64,000 bases of DNA from Arthrobacter globiformis (GTDB taxonomy: Bacteria; Actinomycetota; Actinomycetes; Actinomycetales; Micrococcaceae), in the NCBI RefSeq assembly GCF_030815865.1, contig NZ_JAUSXI010000001.1:806001-870000 (forward strand), read 5' to 3'. Below, piece after piece: positions 9,406 to 16,867 of the stretch. Every line of letters starts with the position of its first letter. Positions within the stretch are counted from its first letter, which is position 1. A model generated the notes under the pieces. It was not told the DNA's origin, did not search any database, and worked only from the letters and a program-made list of their open reading frames with translations. Made by a program: the position numbers and the translations under genes.

Positions 9406-9720
9406 ATGCGGTTCGAACGTTCAGCAGGGATCTTTAAGGCAGGCGTCCTGATGGCCATTGGTGGTCCAGTCCTTGGTGCACTTGGAGCAGTCATCGCCGC
9501 ACCAAACATCGCCGTCCTGTATACCGGGAACGTAAACCGAGGGGGATTGGTAACAGGTGCGGTCATCGCTGCCGTTGGTTCACTCCTCGCTGTGGCCGGG
9601 TACGTCATGATTCTTGTCGCGGTGCACCGCGCGTTGGTCAAGATTGATGCTCTTCCTGTCCGTCAGCAGCCGCGGACAGGGCAGGGATCCGGGCCTTCCA
9701 CGTCTGGGTACACCTACTGA
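9406..9720 (+). CDS. Small membrane protein, two TM segments
   Basis: About 104 aa with two hydrophobic stretches, one from the N-terminal third (VLMAIGGPVLGALGAVIAA) and one in the middle (AVIAAVGSLLAVAGYVMILVA), then a short charged, proline/glycine-rich tail. Tandem ATGs occur at 9403 and 9406; the GGGGGA ribosome site at 9397-9402 touches the first, so the second is preferred. No family is recognised. It lies in the interval between repeat copies B and C together with lsr2. Confidence 0.5.
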   Translation: MRFERSAGIFKAGVLMAIGGPVLGALGAVIAAPNIAVLYTGNVNRGGLVTGAVIAAVGSLLAVAGYVMILVAVHRALVKIDALPVRQQPRTGQGSGPSTSGYTY

Positions 9721-10126
9721 CCAGCGACCTGTGGCCCCCAGCCAAGCTGGCTGGTTGAAGCTGCGGCGTAAAAGCTTGGATCAGGAGGGGGAGACCTTCA
9801 CGGTCTTGGCTTGGCACACGCAAGAACAAACCGATAGCTAACTATCTTATTTGACGTAATATCAGCTATCAGCCCTGGTTTGAGGGGTGATGTAAGGGTC
9901 ACCGACGCAACGACGGCTGAAGACGGCGAGCCCGCCCCGGCCAGCCGCGCTGATAAAGATACCGGCCGCCACCGCCGAGGCAACAGCGTCTTGGTGGGTC
10001 CGGTCGGAAAAACGGTAGCGGATGGCATCGGGGGAGTAGCGCCAAGAGTCGCGCAGGATTAGCCCAAATCGAGGGTAATGAACAGTTACTTTCGCTTATC
10101 GCGCATGGCAGCGCTGCAGCAAAACA
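9721..10126. other. Intergenic stretch with small dyads
   Basis: No convincing gene. The stretch holds a hairpin-like CCAGCC..GGCTGG just after the membrane protein gene (about 9737-9753), which may end its transcription, and the GATAG..CTATC dyad at 9833. Confidence 0.4.
9833..9846. promoter_or_regulatory. Dyad GATAG-CTAA-CTATC
   Basis: Perfect 5-bp inverted repeat with a 4-nt spacer. A related dyad covers the lsr2 start at 10500-10515, so it may be an operator for a local regulator. This is inference from the repetition only. Confidence 0.3.
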
Positions 10127-10163
10127 AATCAGGCTCGGATCCATTTGGATTCCGAGCCTGATT
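10127..10163 (-). terminator. Intrinsic terminator of lsr2
   Basis: Perfect 13-bp inverted repeat (AATCAGGCTCGGA at 10127-10139, its complement at 10151-10163) with an 11-nt loop. On the minus strand it is followed by TTTGTTTT, just downstream of the lsr2 stop. Confidence 0.8.
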
Positions 10164-10176
10164 GTACGGCTGGGGG

Positions 10177-10500
10177 CTAATGCGCAGCCAGGTACTTCTC
10201 GACGATGTCGGCCTGGATTCGGCCACGAGTATTGACCTGCAGGCCGTTATCTATCGCCCACATCCGAATAGCTTTGGCATCAGTACCGGCACCGCTGGAT
10301 TTGCGGGTCACCGGCCGGCCGCGGCCGCTGGTAACCTTACGGGCCGCATTGGTATAGCGGCTTAGAGCGCTACGGAGTTCGTTAGCGTGGCCGGCGTTAA
10401 GGTCAATCTCATATTCCGTGCCGTCGACGGAGAACTTTAGCGTCTCACTCGCTTCTGAGCCGTCGAGATCATCTTCAAGTACCACTACTGTTTTCCGCAT
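10177..10500 (-). CDS. lsr2: Lsr2 family nucleoid-associated protein, copy 1
   Basis: A 107-aa Lsr2 homologue. The N-terminal dimerisation domain has EDDLDGSEASETLKF and YEIDLN; the C-terminal DNA-binding domain has SGRGRP and ends NTRGRIQADIVEKY. Lsr2 bridges AT-rich and horizontally acquired DNA and silences it in actinobacteria. A second, divergent copy lies at 44795-45121, and the two enclose most of the accessory region. A dyad overlaps the start codon, suggesting autoregulation, and a strong terminator follows. Variation between the paralogs (RYTNAARK versus RFTAAARK) shows an old duplication or separate acquisition. Confidence 0.93.
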   Translation of the reverse strand: MRKTVVVLEDDLDGSEASETLKFSVDGTEYEIDLNAGHANELRSALSRYTNAARKVTSGRGRPVTRKSSGAGTDAKAIRMWAIDNGLQVNTRGRIQADIVEKYLAAH

Positions 10501-10515
10501 GATAGTAGACTATCA
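10500..10515. promoter_or_regulatory. Dyad TGATAGT-AG-ACTATCA at the lsr2 start
   Basis: Perfect 7-bp inverted repeat with a 2-nt centre lying immediately upstream of and touching the lsr2 start codon on the minus strand. Its position over the ribosome-site region fits an operator or a translational hairpin. Confidence 0.4.
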
Positions 10516-10874
10516 GCTTACTTAGCACCTACGAGAAGGCAGCCCCTTACAAGCCACCGCTGGACCAGCGTGGCTAAAAACAGAGCGATGATCAGATAGC
10601 TGTTATTGCGCTGATTCAGTAACGCTGAGCGCGCCTTGCGTAGAAGCGCAAATTTGCTGGTGCGGCGATGAGAGCCGGGCGGTTAGTAGCCGCCTGATGC
10701 CCGCATGAGATCGGTACCTTCCTGCCCTGCGCTCCATAGGCGAAGCCCTTGGACTACACCGGCGCATCAGCACTCGCGTATTTGAGCGCCGATAACCGGC
10801 CTTTCGCCGGGCTCGGCGCTCGGGAGACTGGAGCGTGGCGTTGTGCGGGCCGCGGGAGTTGAGAGAATGCCGGT
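10516..10874. other. Intergenic stretch upstream of lsr2 copy 1
   Basis: Apart from repeat copy C no gene is supported. It should contain the minus-strand promoter of lsr2 and the plus-strand promoter of the pRiA4b ORF-3-like gene. Open frames here lack ribosome sites and are Arg/Ser-rich shadows. Confidence 0.4.
10786..10811 (+). repeat. 26-bp repeat, copy C (degenerate right end)
   Basis: Left 18 bp match copy A (CGCCGATAACCGGCCTTTCG), but the right end reads CCGGGC where CGTCAAC is expected. It lies 5' of the pRiA4b ORF-3-like gene. Confidence 0.5.
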
Positions 10875-11516
10875 ATGGAACAACCTGTGACCGCGACGGC
10901 GGACGGTGCGGACTCGATTTTGGAGGTCCGTGTGCGCCTGCCCGAATGCGATCCCGAGATATGGCGCCTGCTGGAGCTGGCCGGTTCGTTGTCACTGGGG
11001 CAGGTCCACGAGGTCCTGCAGGCCGCGTTCGGGTGGGAGGATGCGCACCTGCACCGTTTTACCGCCAACGATCCCTTCGCGCGTCTGCATCCTGTGGACG
11101 GAGAAATCGTCGAGCCCCCGCAGTGGCTCCCTGCCGCGTGGTGCGAGGAACCCACCGACCTGCCCGAGGAAGACTGCTCCCTGGACCAGCTTTTCGCCGC
11201 AGGATCAGGGGGCGCGTTCTACGAGTACGACTTCGGTGACAGCTGGCTTCACCGGCTCGAGCTGGTATCCCGCCGGCCCGCAGACGGAGACAGTCCGCCG
11301 GCCCGACTGATCGACGGCGCCCGGCGCGGCCCGCTAGAAGACTCCGGAGGATTTCCTGGCTACGAGGAGATCATGGATGCCTTGGCCGACCGGTCGCATC
11401 CCGGCCATGCCGAACACTCCGCATGGGTGGCCGGCATAATCGGCCCCGATACGCCTTTTGACCCTGCCTTCCTGGACATCCCCGCCATAAACCGGGCGCT
11501 GGCCAAGCAGTTCTGA
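10875..11516 (+). CDS. Plasmid pRiA4b ORF-3 family protein
   Basis: A 213-aa protein with the hallmarks of the pRiA4b ORF-3-like fold: WRLLELAGSLSLGQVHEVLQ, AFGWEDAHLH, and the signature YEYDFGDSWLH. The family is common on plasmids and in mobile elements, sometimes beside transposases, and its function is unclear. The ATG at 10875 gives the full domain. The gene is flanked by repeat copies C and D, again one gene between two borders. The C-terminal part (GGFPGYEEIMDALAD) fits the family too. Confidence 0.85.
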   Translation: MEQPVTATADGADSILEVRVRLPECDPEIWRLLELAGSLSLGQVHEVLQAAFGWEDAHLHRFTANDPFARLHPVDGEIVEPPQWLPAAWCEEPTDLPEEDCSLDQLFAAGSGGAFYEYDFGDSWLHRLELVSRRPADGDSPPARLIDGARRGPLEDSGGFPGYEEIMDALADRSHPGHAEHSAWVAGIIGPDTPFDPAFLDIPAINRALAKQF

Positions 11517-11597
11517 CTTCAGGAATCTGGGCAGAAGCGCCACGAACGATGGGCAGGAAACCACCCCATTTACAGGCCACTCCCCCGGCGTTTTCAA

Positions 11598-11623
11598 ACG
11601 CCGATAATTAATATTATGTCAAC
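11598..11623 (+). repeat. 26-bp repeat, copy D
   Basis: Begins ACGCCGATAATT and ends ATGTCAAC. It keeps both conserved ends of copies A and B with an AT-rich centre, and lies just after the pRiA4b ORF-3-like gene. Confidence 0.55.
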
Positions 11624-11658
11624 CTGTACGGCCTAGGTGACTTCTACGGTTAGCTTGC

Positions 11659-11979
11659 TCATTTGGCGGTCTCAATCTCATCGCGCGCTTCATCTACGGC
11701 CCCACCAGCTTTCCTGATGGCCTGTCGGAGTGTCGTCGTCCCGCCGTCATACATATACAGGTGAGTGTCAAAGTTATCCCTAACGGCGGCCGTTTCGTGG
11801 ATTTCAAACCACCAGCGTGTGAGGAGCTGCTTCCATGAGCGCCCCATCTGCAACCCTCGCCCACCAAACACGATTAGCGGGGCGGCGGGGACAACTTCAG
11901 CGTAAACCGTAGTGCCGTGCTTAGTAGGCATGGGGCTCACCAGTAATCCATCGTGCTGGATTTGCCGGTTCTTATTCAT
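11659..11979 (-). CDS. Hypothetical protein (106 aa)
   Basis: The ATG at 11979 begins MNKNRQIQHDG and has AAAGGA 11 nt upstream; the longer reading would run through an ISL3 remnant and is unlikely. The body shows a hydrophobic strand (AAPLIVFGGRGLQM), then WKQLLTRWWFEIHE and a helical acidic tail ending DEARDEIETAK. No family is recognised. It is transcribed toward repeat D. A small immunity or regulatory protein is possible but unsupported. Confidence 0.45.
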   Translation of the reverse strand: MNKNRQIQHDGLLVSPMPTKHGTTVYAEVVPAAPLIVFGGRGLQMGRSWKQLLTRWWFEIHETAAVRDNFDTHLYMYDGGTTTLRQAIRKAGGAVDEARDEIETAK

Positions 11980-12039
11980 TGATGGGGGGTTCCTTTCAGG
12001 TGTGACCGCCGCAAGATAATCGGCTCTTCGGAATTGCAT

Positions 12040-12168
12040 GGTTCGGGGTTTTCCGGCGGCAGGGGCGGTTGCCGCTGGCGGCGAGCAGGATGCGTAGCCT
12101 CCAATTCGTGCAGTTGCGAAAGCCGTGTGCGAGGCGGGTCTTCCCGATGACCAGATTGACAGCTGCGG
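12040..12168 (-). pseudogene. ISL3 transposase C-terminal remnant
   Basis: On the minus strand a short stretch reads NLVIGKTRLAHGFRNCTNWRLRILLAASG, split here as NLVIGKTRLAHGFRN and CTNWRLRILLAASG. This matches the C-terminal ARGFRNFTNYRLR..LLAAGG segment of the ISL3 gene fragment at 12561-13112. Nothing of the catalytic core is present, and the flanking frames are unrelated. Confidence 0.55.
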
Positions 12169-12504
12169 GCCGCCAAAGGAAGGAGCAGTCCCGGGATCGG
12201 TCGATTTCATATGCAGGGTGGACGTTGATTCGAACAATGAGCCGATCGGCGGAACGACAAAGGTTCATTTGGGCCACTGAGCGAGAGCAGCATCCGTGAG
12301 GTGCGGTAGCCCCCTGCCCAGTTGCTCATGCTAATAGTCGGGGCTGTTTCAAAGCCCGGCAGCCCCCCCCGTAGCGCAGTTCCATGGACGGCCTCGGGGC
12401 TCCGGGAAAACGGGGCCTTCGCAGATGAGCGTGGTTGGGGCCTCTGACGCCGGGGGCTGGAGCGTGTTCTGATGCCGCTGCGGCGTGGTGCGGGAGGAGA
12501 GAGG
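12169..12504. other. Non-coding or decayed stretch between ISL3 remnants
   Basis: No gene is supported. The sequence is GC-rich with a C homopolymer near 12365 and probably holds scrambled IS debris. Open frames on both strands lack family resemblance and ribosome sites. Confidence 0.35.
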
Positions 12505-12559
12505 TCAGGGCCTCTTTGAATTGGAGCGACCAAGCTTCCAAATAACAAAGAGACCCTGA
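12505..12559. repeat. Inverted repeat at the 5' side of the ISL3 fragment
   Basis: Arms TCAGGGcCTCTTTG (12505-12518) and CAAAGAGaCCCTGA (12546-12559) match with one mismatch and lie right before the transposase ATG. They could be the IS terminal region or a hairpin protecting the element from read-through. Confidence 0.5.
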
Positions 12560-12560
12560 T

Positions 12561-13112
12561 ATGCCCAATGCTACTTCCTGCCCGGGCGGTCGCTGGTGCG
12601 AGCGGGCAGACGCGCTTCTTGGTGTCGAAGCTATCCACGTCTGCTCTGTCACGGCGGCCGGGACCGGCCTGGTTCTGCACGTCGAGACAGCCGACAAACA
12701 ATCCGCCCGGCTCGACGCCAAGCTCATCCTCGGGGACCCGGACCAGGAAGTCACCCTGGCCTGGCAGTGCTACCAGAAGCTCCGCCACATCTACCACGCC
12801 AGCCCTGCCCGGGGAAGAGAACTCGTCAACGAGGTGATCACCTCATTCCCGGCCTGCCCGATCCCCGAGGTCTCACGCCTGGGCCGCACGCTCAAACAGT
12901 GGAAGACAGCGATTTTGGCCTACTTCGATAGCTTCGGCGCTTCCAATGGCCCCACCGAAGCCATCAATGGCGTCATCGAAACCACTCGCAGAATCGCCCG
13001 CGGCTTCCGAAACTTCACCAACTACAGACTCAGATGCCTACTCGCCGCCGGCGGCCATCGCCCCTCTGCTCTAGGTGATTCAGGGAAATCGAGTGCCGCC
13101 TGCCCGTGCTAG
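12561..13112 (+). pseudogene. ISL3 family transposase, internally deleted
   Basis: The reading frame starts like ISL3 transposases (MPNATSCPGG, then LLGVEAIHV.SV and GLVLHVET) but jumps after about 50 residues into the C-terminal third (EVTLAWQCYQKLRHIYH, ITSFPACPIPEV, RLGRTLKQWK, TEAINGVIETTRRIARGFRN). The zinc-binding segment and the catalytic DDE core are missing, leaving 183 aa where about 430 are expected. The tail after LLAAGG is also not family-like. The element should be immobile. The deletion happens to be in frame. Confidence 0.75.
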
Positions 13113-13267
13113 CACGGAAGCGGCGCAACACTGCTCGAATGCAACATAGAGGTATCGGATCTGAACCGAGTCGGATTACAAAGACGGCAAGGAATACCGC
13201 GAATATAACGGACTCCGATCTGGCTCAAATCAACAGCAACCCTCTCGAGTCAGGATAATCAAATCAT
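13113..13267. other. AT-richer decayed stretch
   Basis: A non-coding stretch whose composition differs from its flanks. A short readable piece (YKDGKEYREYNG) resembles an Asp/Gly-rich calcium-binding repeat and may be the upstream remnant of the gene whose end lies at 13268-13375. Confidence 0.3.
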
Positions 13268-13375
13268 ATGATCACCAGCCCACAGAATACCTATTGGTTT
13301 GACATGGACCATAACGGGAACTTCGAATCAATCACTATAGACAACATGAATCCTCAAAAGAAACTGATCTCCTAA
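13268..13375 (+). pseudogene. Short calcium-binding-repeat remnant (35 aa)
   Basis: ATG to TAA gives 35 aa with WFDMDHNGNFESITID, which resembles the FYFDRDNDGWEDVVALD segment of the intact gene at 29691-30050. An in-frame stop lies 10 nt upstream and no close ribosome site is seen. It is therefore probably the 3' part of a decayed calcium-binding-repeat gene. Its last nine codons (MNPQKKLIS) are duplicated at 41010 ahead of the second copy of the secreted protein gene. Confidence 0.4.
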
Positions 13376-13599
13376 CTGCACTTGATGCAGACGAGACATG
13401 AGTGTGAATCACCTGCTAACAGCAGGCGTAGATGCGCGAATCTGCAGACTCTTCCGACGTTAGGGTTAGCCGCTGCCGGTTCCGCGATTGGAGTGAACAT
13501 CGAAGTGACCGCACGCCAACACATCCTTACGAAGCTCCAGCGAGCACGAGGGTCGCCACGCGACTATGCGGTCGAAATTGCTTGAAAGGAGTTTTCAAA

Positions 13600-13992
13600 A
13601 TGTTCCGTAAGCTTGCTTCAATTCTTACCGTTGCACTTTTGGGCGTTGCAGGGCTGGTGGGAGGGGCTGCACCTGCGTCCGCCGTCGGTGCTGCCCTCTA
13701 CTGCGTTAATACACCGGAAGGCCGTCAAGTACCGGAAGGCACGCCCGTCCACGTCTTCGCCTACACCAAGTACGGCTGGACTCGCATCCAATCGATACAG
13801 GCAGGAAACAATGGGTGTGCCAGCTTGGTCATTCCTGACGCGTACCGGTATCACTACATAATTGCCGGCGTTGCTGGCTGGAACGGCGACACAGGACATT
13901 GGCGTTGGGTGCGAGGCTATTCACCCATTGGTGCCCCAGGGCTCAATTACCACAACTCGGTCATTAACCTACGCTGCATCCAGTACTGCTAG
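13600..13992 (+). CDS. Secreted small protein, copy 1
   Basis: A 130-aa protein with a clear signal peptide (MFRKLASILTVALLGVAGL, cleavage near APASA) and a mature part of about 100 residues with three or four cysteines, aromatic residues and WNGDTGHWRWVRGY. The AAAGGAG ribosome site lies 8 nt before the ATG. No domain is recognised. A frame-broken copy occurs in inverse orientation at 40335-40778, with upstream homology of more than 200 bp. A strong terminator follows. Secretion outside the membrane is expected; the role is unknown. Confidence 0.75.
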   Translation: MFRKLASILTVALLGVAGLVGGAAPASAVGAALYCVNTPEGRQVPEGTPVHVFAYTKYGWTRIQSIQAGNNGCASLVIPDAYRYHYIIAGVAGWNGDTGHWRWVRGYSPIGAPGLNYHNSVINLRCIQYC

Positions 13993-14013
13993 CGGTACCA
14001 GTGCTGCCGAGAG

Positions 14014-14043
14014 CGGCAGGGCCGGCTCATGCAGGCCCTGCCG
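14014..14043 (+). terminator. Terminator after secreted protein copy 1
   Basis: Perfect 10-bp stem CGGCAGGGCC / GGCCCTGCCG with a 10-nt loop, 22 nt after the stop codon, followed by TCTTGG. An equivalent hairpin is preserved at 40284-40313 after copy 2. Confidence 0.7.
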
Positions 14044-14453
14044 TCTTGGGTCCAACGACCCAATTGCAAACGAAAGGAGTAGCCCTTCTAAAACTCGGTT
14101 CAACCTTCCTGTTGAACTTCCCAATTGATAAATATTTGCACGAAACAAAGTGCGGCAGCACTTGCTGAGGACCGTGGCTCATAGGTTCTCGAATCAGCCA
14201 GTTCACAAAATCCTTCGTTCCCAAATAATCGGTTGAGGCTTATTGGGTGCGAAATTATATATATATATATATACAACTCTGGCGTCCCAGCCAGCTGTGA
14301 CCCCTGGCTGACGGACTCGTACTGAGGCCCGCGCATCAAAACGATAAGGCAACGGCGCCCTCATGCACCGACAGCCCAGCGCCCGCCAAACTTCCCAGCT
14401 TGCAAGCGCAACGACCAATTACACGCATCACACCAAAACGTAAGGAGAACATC
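14044..14453. other. AT-rich intergenic stretch with a (TA)9 run
   Basis: No gene is supported. The stretch contains an 18-nt alternating TA run at 14256-14273, unusual in this GC-rich genome and the kind of site Lsr2 would bind. The promoter of the DUF805 gene should lie to its right. Confidence 0.45.
14256..14273. repeat. (TA)9 dinucleotide run
   Basis: Eighteen bases of strictly alternating T and A. Such a run is a candidate for DNA melting or Lsr2 binding; no function is shown. Confidence 0.6.
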
Positions 14454-14921
14454 ATGACCTACACACCGCAACAGGAGTACTCCCGGCCGGCGAACGACCC
14501 GCCGCTCTCGGCGCCGCTCTACGGCGCCTCCGCCCCGGAGGCCGTCATTCGGTTCTTCAAGAAGTACGCAACCTTCTCAGGGCGGGCCAGCCGCAGCGAA
14601 TACTGGTGGTGGGTACTCGTCAACAACATTGTCACCATCGTGTTCTACCTCATCCTCGGGAGTACCGACCTCAACGCCACCGACGAGACAAGTCCCGGGC
14701 TGCAAATCGCGCTGATCCTCCTGGGCGTCTGGATGCTGGCGACCGTCATCCCAGGAGCGGCGCTGCTCGTCCGCCGCCTGCATGACGCCAACCTCAGCGG
14801 CTGGATGTCGCTCCTCGGGCTGATTCCGCTGATAGGCGCCATCATCCTGCTCGTCCTCGTCCTCATGGGCCCCGAACCCGACGGCCAACGGTTCGACTAC
14901 CGGCCAGCGTATAGGAGCTAG
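14454..14921 (+). CDS. DUF805 family membrane protein, copy 1
   Basis: A 155-aa protein with the DUF805 signature: RFFKKYATFSGRASRSEYWWW, then hydrophobic segments IVTIVFYLIL, ILLGVWMLATVIPG and LLGLIPLIGAIILL, with VRRLHDANLSGW between. The AAGGAGAAC ribosome site precedes the ATG at 14454. DUF805 proteins are inner-membrane proteins of unknown function. A close paralog, nearly identical in the first 50 residues, lies at 28690-29142. The proline/glutamine-rich N-terminus (MTYTPQQEY) is cytoplasmic by prediction. Confidence 0.88.
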   Translation: MTYTPQQEYSRPANDPPLSAPLYGASAPEAVIRFFKKYATFSGRASRSEYWWWVLVNNIVTIVFYLILGSTDLNATDETSPGLQIALILLGVWMLATVIPGAALLVRRLHDANLSGWMSLLGLIPLIGAIILLVLVLMGPEPDGQRFDYRPAYRS

Positions 14922-15543
14922 CACCGGCCTGAACAAGGGTGAACCTGAACTCAGAATCTCCGCCACCGTCGAGGGCGGAAGCGCACAGGAAATCCGGCGA
15001 CGGCCGCCGCGGCCGAATCGGCTGGAGGGCTGCTTCTACCAGCTTCGCTCCGACGTTCCCCGCCGGGCACCCAGACAGCAACACTGTCCTGGCGACCACG
15101 CGAACCTGCAGGATCGAGTCCTGTCCGACCCGGCCTCAAGTTTGCCCATGCAACCCATTCTGGCAAGCCCCATTGCCCCACTCGTAAGACGTTGTGACCC
15201 CTCCCCCGCCGCGGCCGTAGCTTGACGAAAGGCCGGTTATCGGCGTTCAAAGCACGGGAGTAGAAGTAGCTGCGAGGACCCCACCCCCTGCAGTCACCAA
15301 GCCAATGCTCACGGACCGCGACTCAACAAAAAGCCGGGGCAGTCGCAACTTCGCGAACAAGGGTGTATCTTCGAGTGAAATCCGGACCTGATCGCCACCG
15401 CACTAGCCCGACCTACAGAGACGTTTTCATCTACAGGGTAAGCCAGAGTAGACGCCTGAATTCGCCAAGATGATCCAACGGCTAAAACGTCATCGTGGGA
15501 ACAATGGGCTTCATCGTTCACGCAAACCCACTTTAGCGACGTG
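14922..15543. other. Intergenic stretch with repeat copy E
   Basis: No convincing gene in over 600 bp. Open frames are Arg/Pro-rich and lack ribosome sites. The inverted 26-bp repeat at 15221 is the only structured element recognised. Confidence 0.45.
15221..15246 (-). repeat. 26-bp repeat, copy E (inverted)
   Basis: On the minus strand it is identical to copy A except for the last base (CTTTCGTCAAG). Orientation is opposite to copies A-D, so A and E would form the ends of a 6.6-kb segment in inverted configuration. Confidence 0.6.
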
Positions 15544-16164
15544 ATGCACAAGTATAAGTTCTCGCTCGAATCAGCTGAGTCCCCCATCTGGGAGTACGCT
15601 GCCGATAGCAGCCGCGTTCTCATACCTCTTCATGCTTTACCGGGACCTTCAGAGCTTGTCATGCTCCTACAGGCGTGGTGGTCCGAGCTTCGGTATGCCT
15701 TGGCCTGGCCAGACCCTTTAGCCCGGGGTTTTAAATCTGATGAAGCCTTTGAAGCGTTCGTCCACGAAGGGGAGCGCCTAGGCCTCCTACTCGATAGGGC
15801 TCTTGGTGTCGAGGCATCGATTGACATTGACCTAACCTCACCGCGCTACGTCCGTTCGATGGCCCCTAGGCTAACTCGTTATCGGATATTCCCAGAATGG
15901 GCAACCGAATCGCCCGTCTGGAACGGCGTACCCGGGACCGGACCTTATAACCTGATGCTTACGCACCTCCCCATATCTCCCGAACTTGCTGACGCCCTTC
16001 GAGAATGGCAAAGAAAATTCCTTGCAACCTACAACGCGGAGGACCCAAGAGAAAGTGGGTTCAGGACTGATGAGGACTCACAGCAGTTTTGGCGAGAAGG
16101 CGCAGGCCTGGCTCAATGGTTCGCCCGTGAAATTGGCCCCGAAGCTGAGGTTGTTTGGGATTAA
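15544..16164 (+). CDS. Hypothetical protein with two tandem homologous halves
   Basis: About 206 aa, soluble, rich in aromatic and acidic residues. The two halves align: SPIWEY, then WWSELRYALAWPDPLARGF and SDEAFEAFVHEGERL in the first; SPVWNG, then WQRKFLATYNAEDPRESGF and DEDSQQFWREGAGLA in the second. This indicates an internal duplication of an about 80-residue unit. No family is recognised; small proteins of this type occur among immunity proteins of polymorphic toxins, but no toxin is adjacent. GTG at 15541 or ATG at 15544 may start it; no strong ribosome site decides. Confidence 0.6.
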   Translation: MHKYKFSLESAESPIWEYAADSSRVLIPLHALPGPSELVMLLQAWWSELRYALAWPDPLARGFKSDEAFEAFVHEGERLGLLLDRALGVEASIDIDLTSPRYVRSMAPRLTRYRIFPEWATESPVWNGVPGTGPYNLMLTHLPISPELADALREWQRKFLATYNAEDPRESGFRTDEDSQQFWREGAGLAQWFAREIGPEAEVVWD

Positions 16165-16191
16165 CCTCTGTTGGTGGGCATCTTGACCGTC

Positions 16192-16683
16192 TTAAGGAAC
16201 CGTGAACGGTGCGTAGCCGGGTTTTACAAGCGTTATGTCAAGGTCCGAGAAAACAAGCTCGACGTTGTGGCCGTTGGCCTCAATCCGGGCCTCATGGAAC
16301 GGAATCCCGACCTGTTGTGTCCAATCAGCAGCCTCAGCGGACCCATCCAAAAGCGTTATACCTGGATACAGATCCTGATGGTTGACGCCCCATACATACC
16401 CATCAATGTCGCTTGACTCCATGAAAGCTCTGTAATCGAGGAGCCTTTCATCCAAAGACCGTATCCATACACTCGGTGGGATGGCCGACGTGACCGTGGC
16501 GCGGACACAGTGCGTGAACCTGTAGCGACGGTACTCCGGCTTGATTCCCGTAGACGGATCGGCCGTTACTAACACAAACACGTCGTAATCCCGCATGTGC
16601 TCAGCGAAGCCATGGAAGACGATCGACTGATCGAAGACATCCTCGAAAGCCGCTGACAACTCTTGCCTATTCACACGGGACAA
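16192..16683 (-). CDS. Hypothetical protein, YxiG-like
   Basis: A 163-aa soluble protein with FEDVFDQSIVFHGF, HMRDYDVFVLV, RYRFTHCVRA and the C-terminal FHEARIEANGHNVELVFSDL. From memory this pattern matches actinobacterial proteins annotated as YxiG-like, of unknown function; the assignment is moderate. It is convergent with the duplicated-domain protein at 15544-16164, only 27 bp apart. Two adjacent lone small genes of this kind are frequent in immunity or defence accessory regions. Confidence 0.5.
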   Translation of the reverse strand: MSRVNRQELSAAFEDVFDQSIVFHGFAEHMRDYDVFVLVTADPSTGIKPEYRRYRFTHCVRATVTSAIPPSVWIRSLDERLLDYRAFMESSDIDGYVWGVNHQDLYPGITLLDGSAEAADWTQQVGIPFHEARIEANGHNVELVFSDLDITLVKPGYAPFTVP

Positions 16684-16867
16684 TGTTACTCAGTTCCACT
16701 CAGCGCGCCCTCTGAACCAAAATCAAGCCGAATTCGGCGCACCCGCGACGACGCCCTAGCCTGGTCCTCAAATCGCCGAGGTCACCGGCTTGGACGACAT
16801 CGAGGCGCGGCCTGGCCGGCCAAGGCTCTGAAATCCAGCTCTGGCTGGCGACGCCGCAGAGTCACTG
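16684..16867. other. Short gap between minus-strand genes
   Basis: No gene or clear signal was recognised; the sequence should carry the promoter of the YxiG-like gene. Confidence 0.3.

Noticed and set aside
14939..15187. Plus- and minus-strand frames in the 14.9-15.3 kb gap
   Set aside because: Arg/Pro-rich, no start signals, overlapping each other; typical of GC-rich non-coding DNA.
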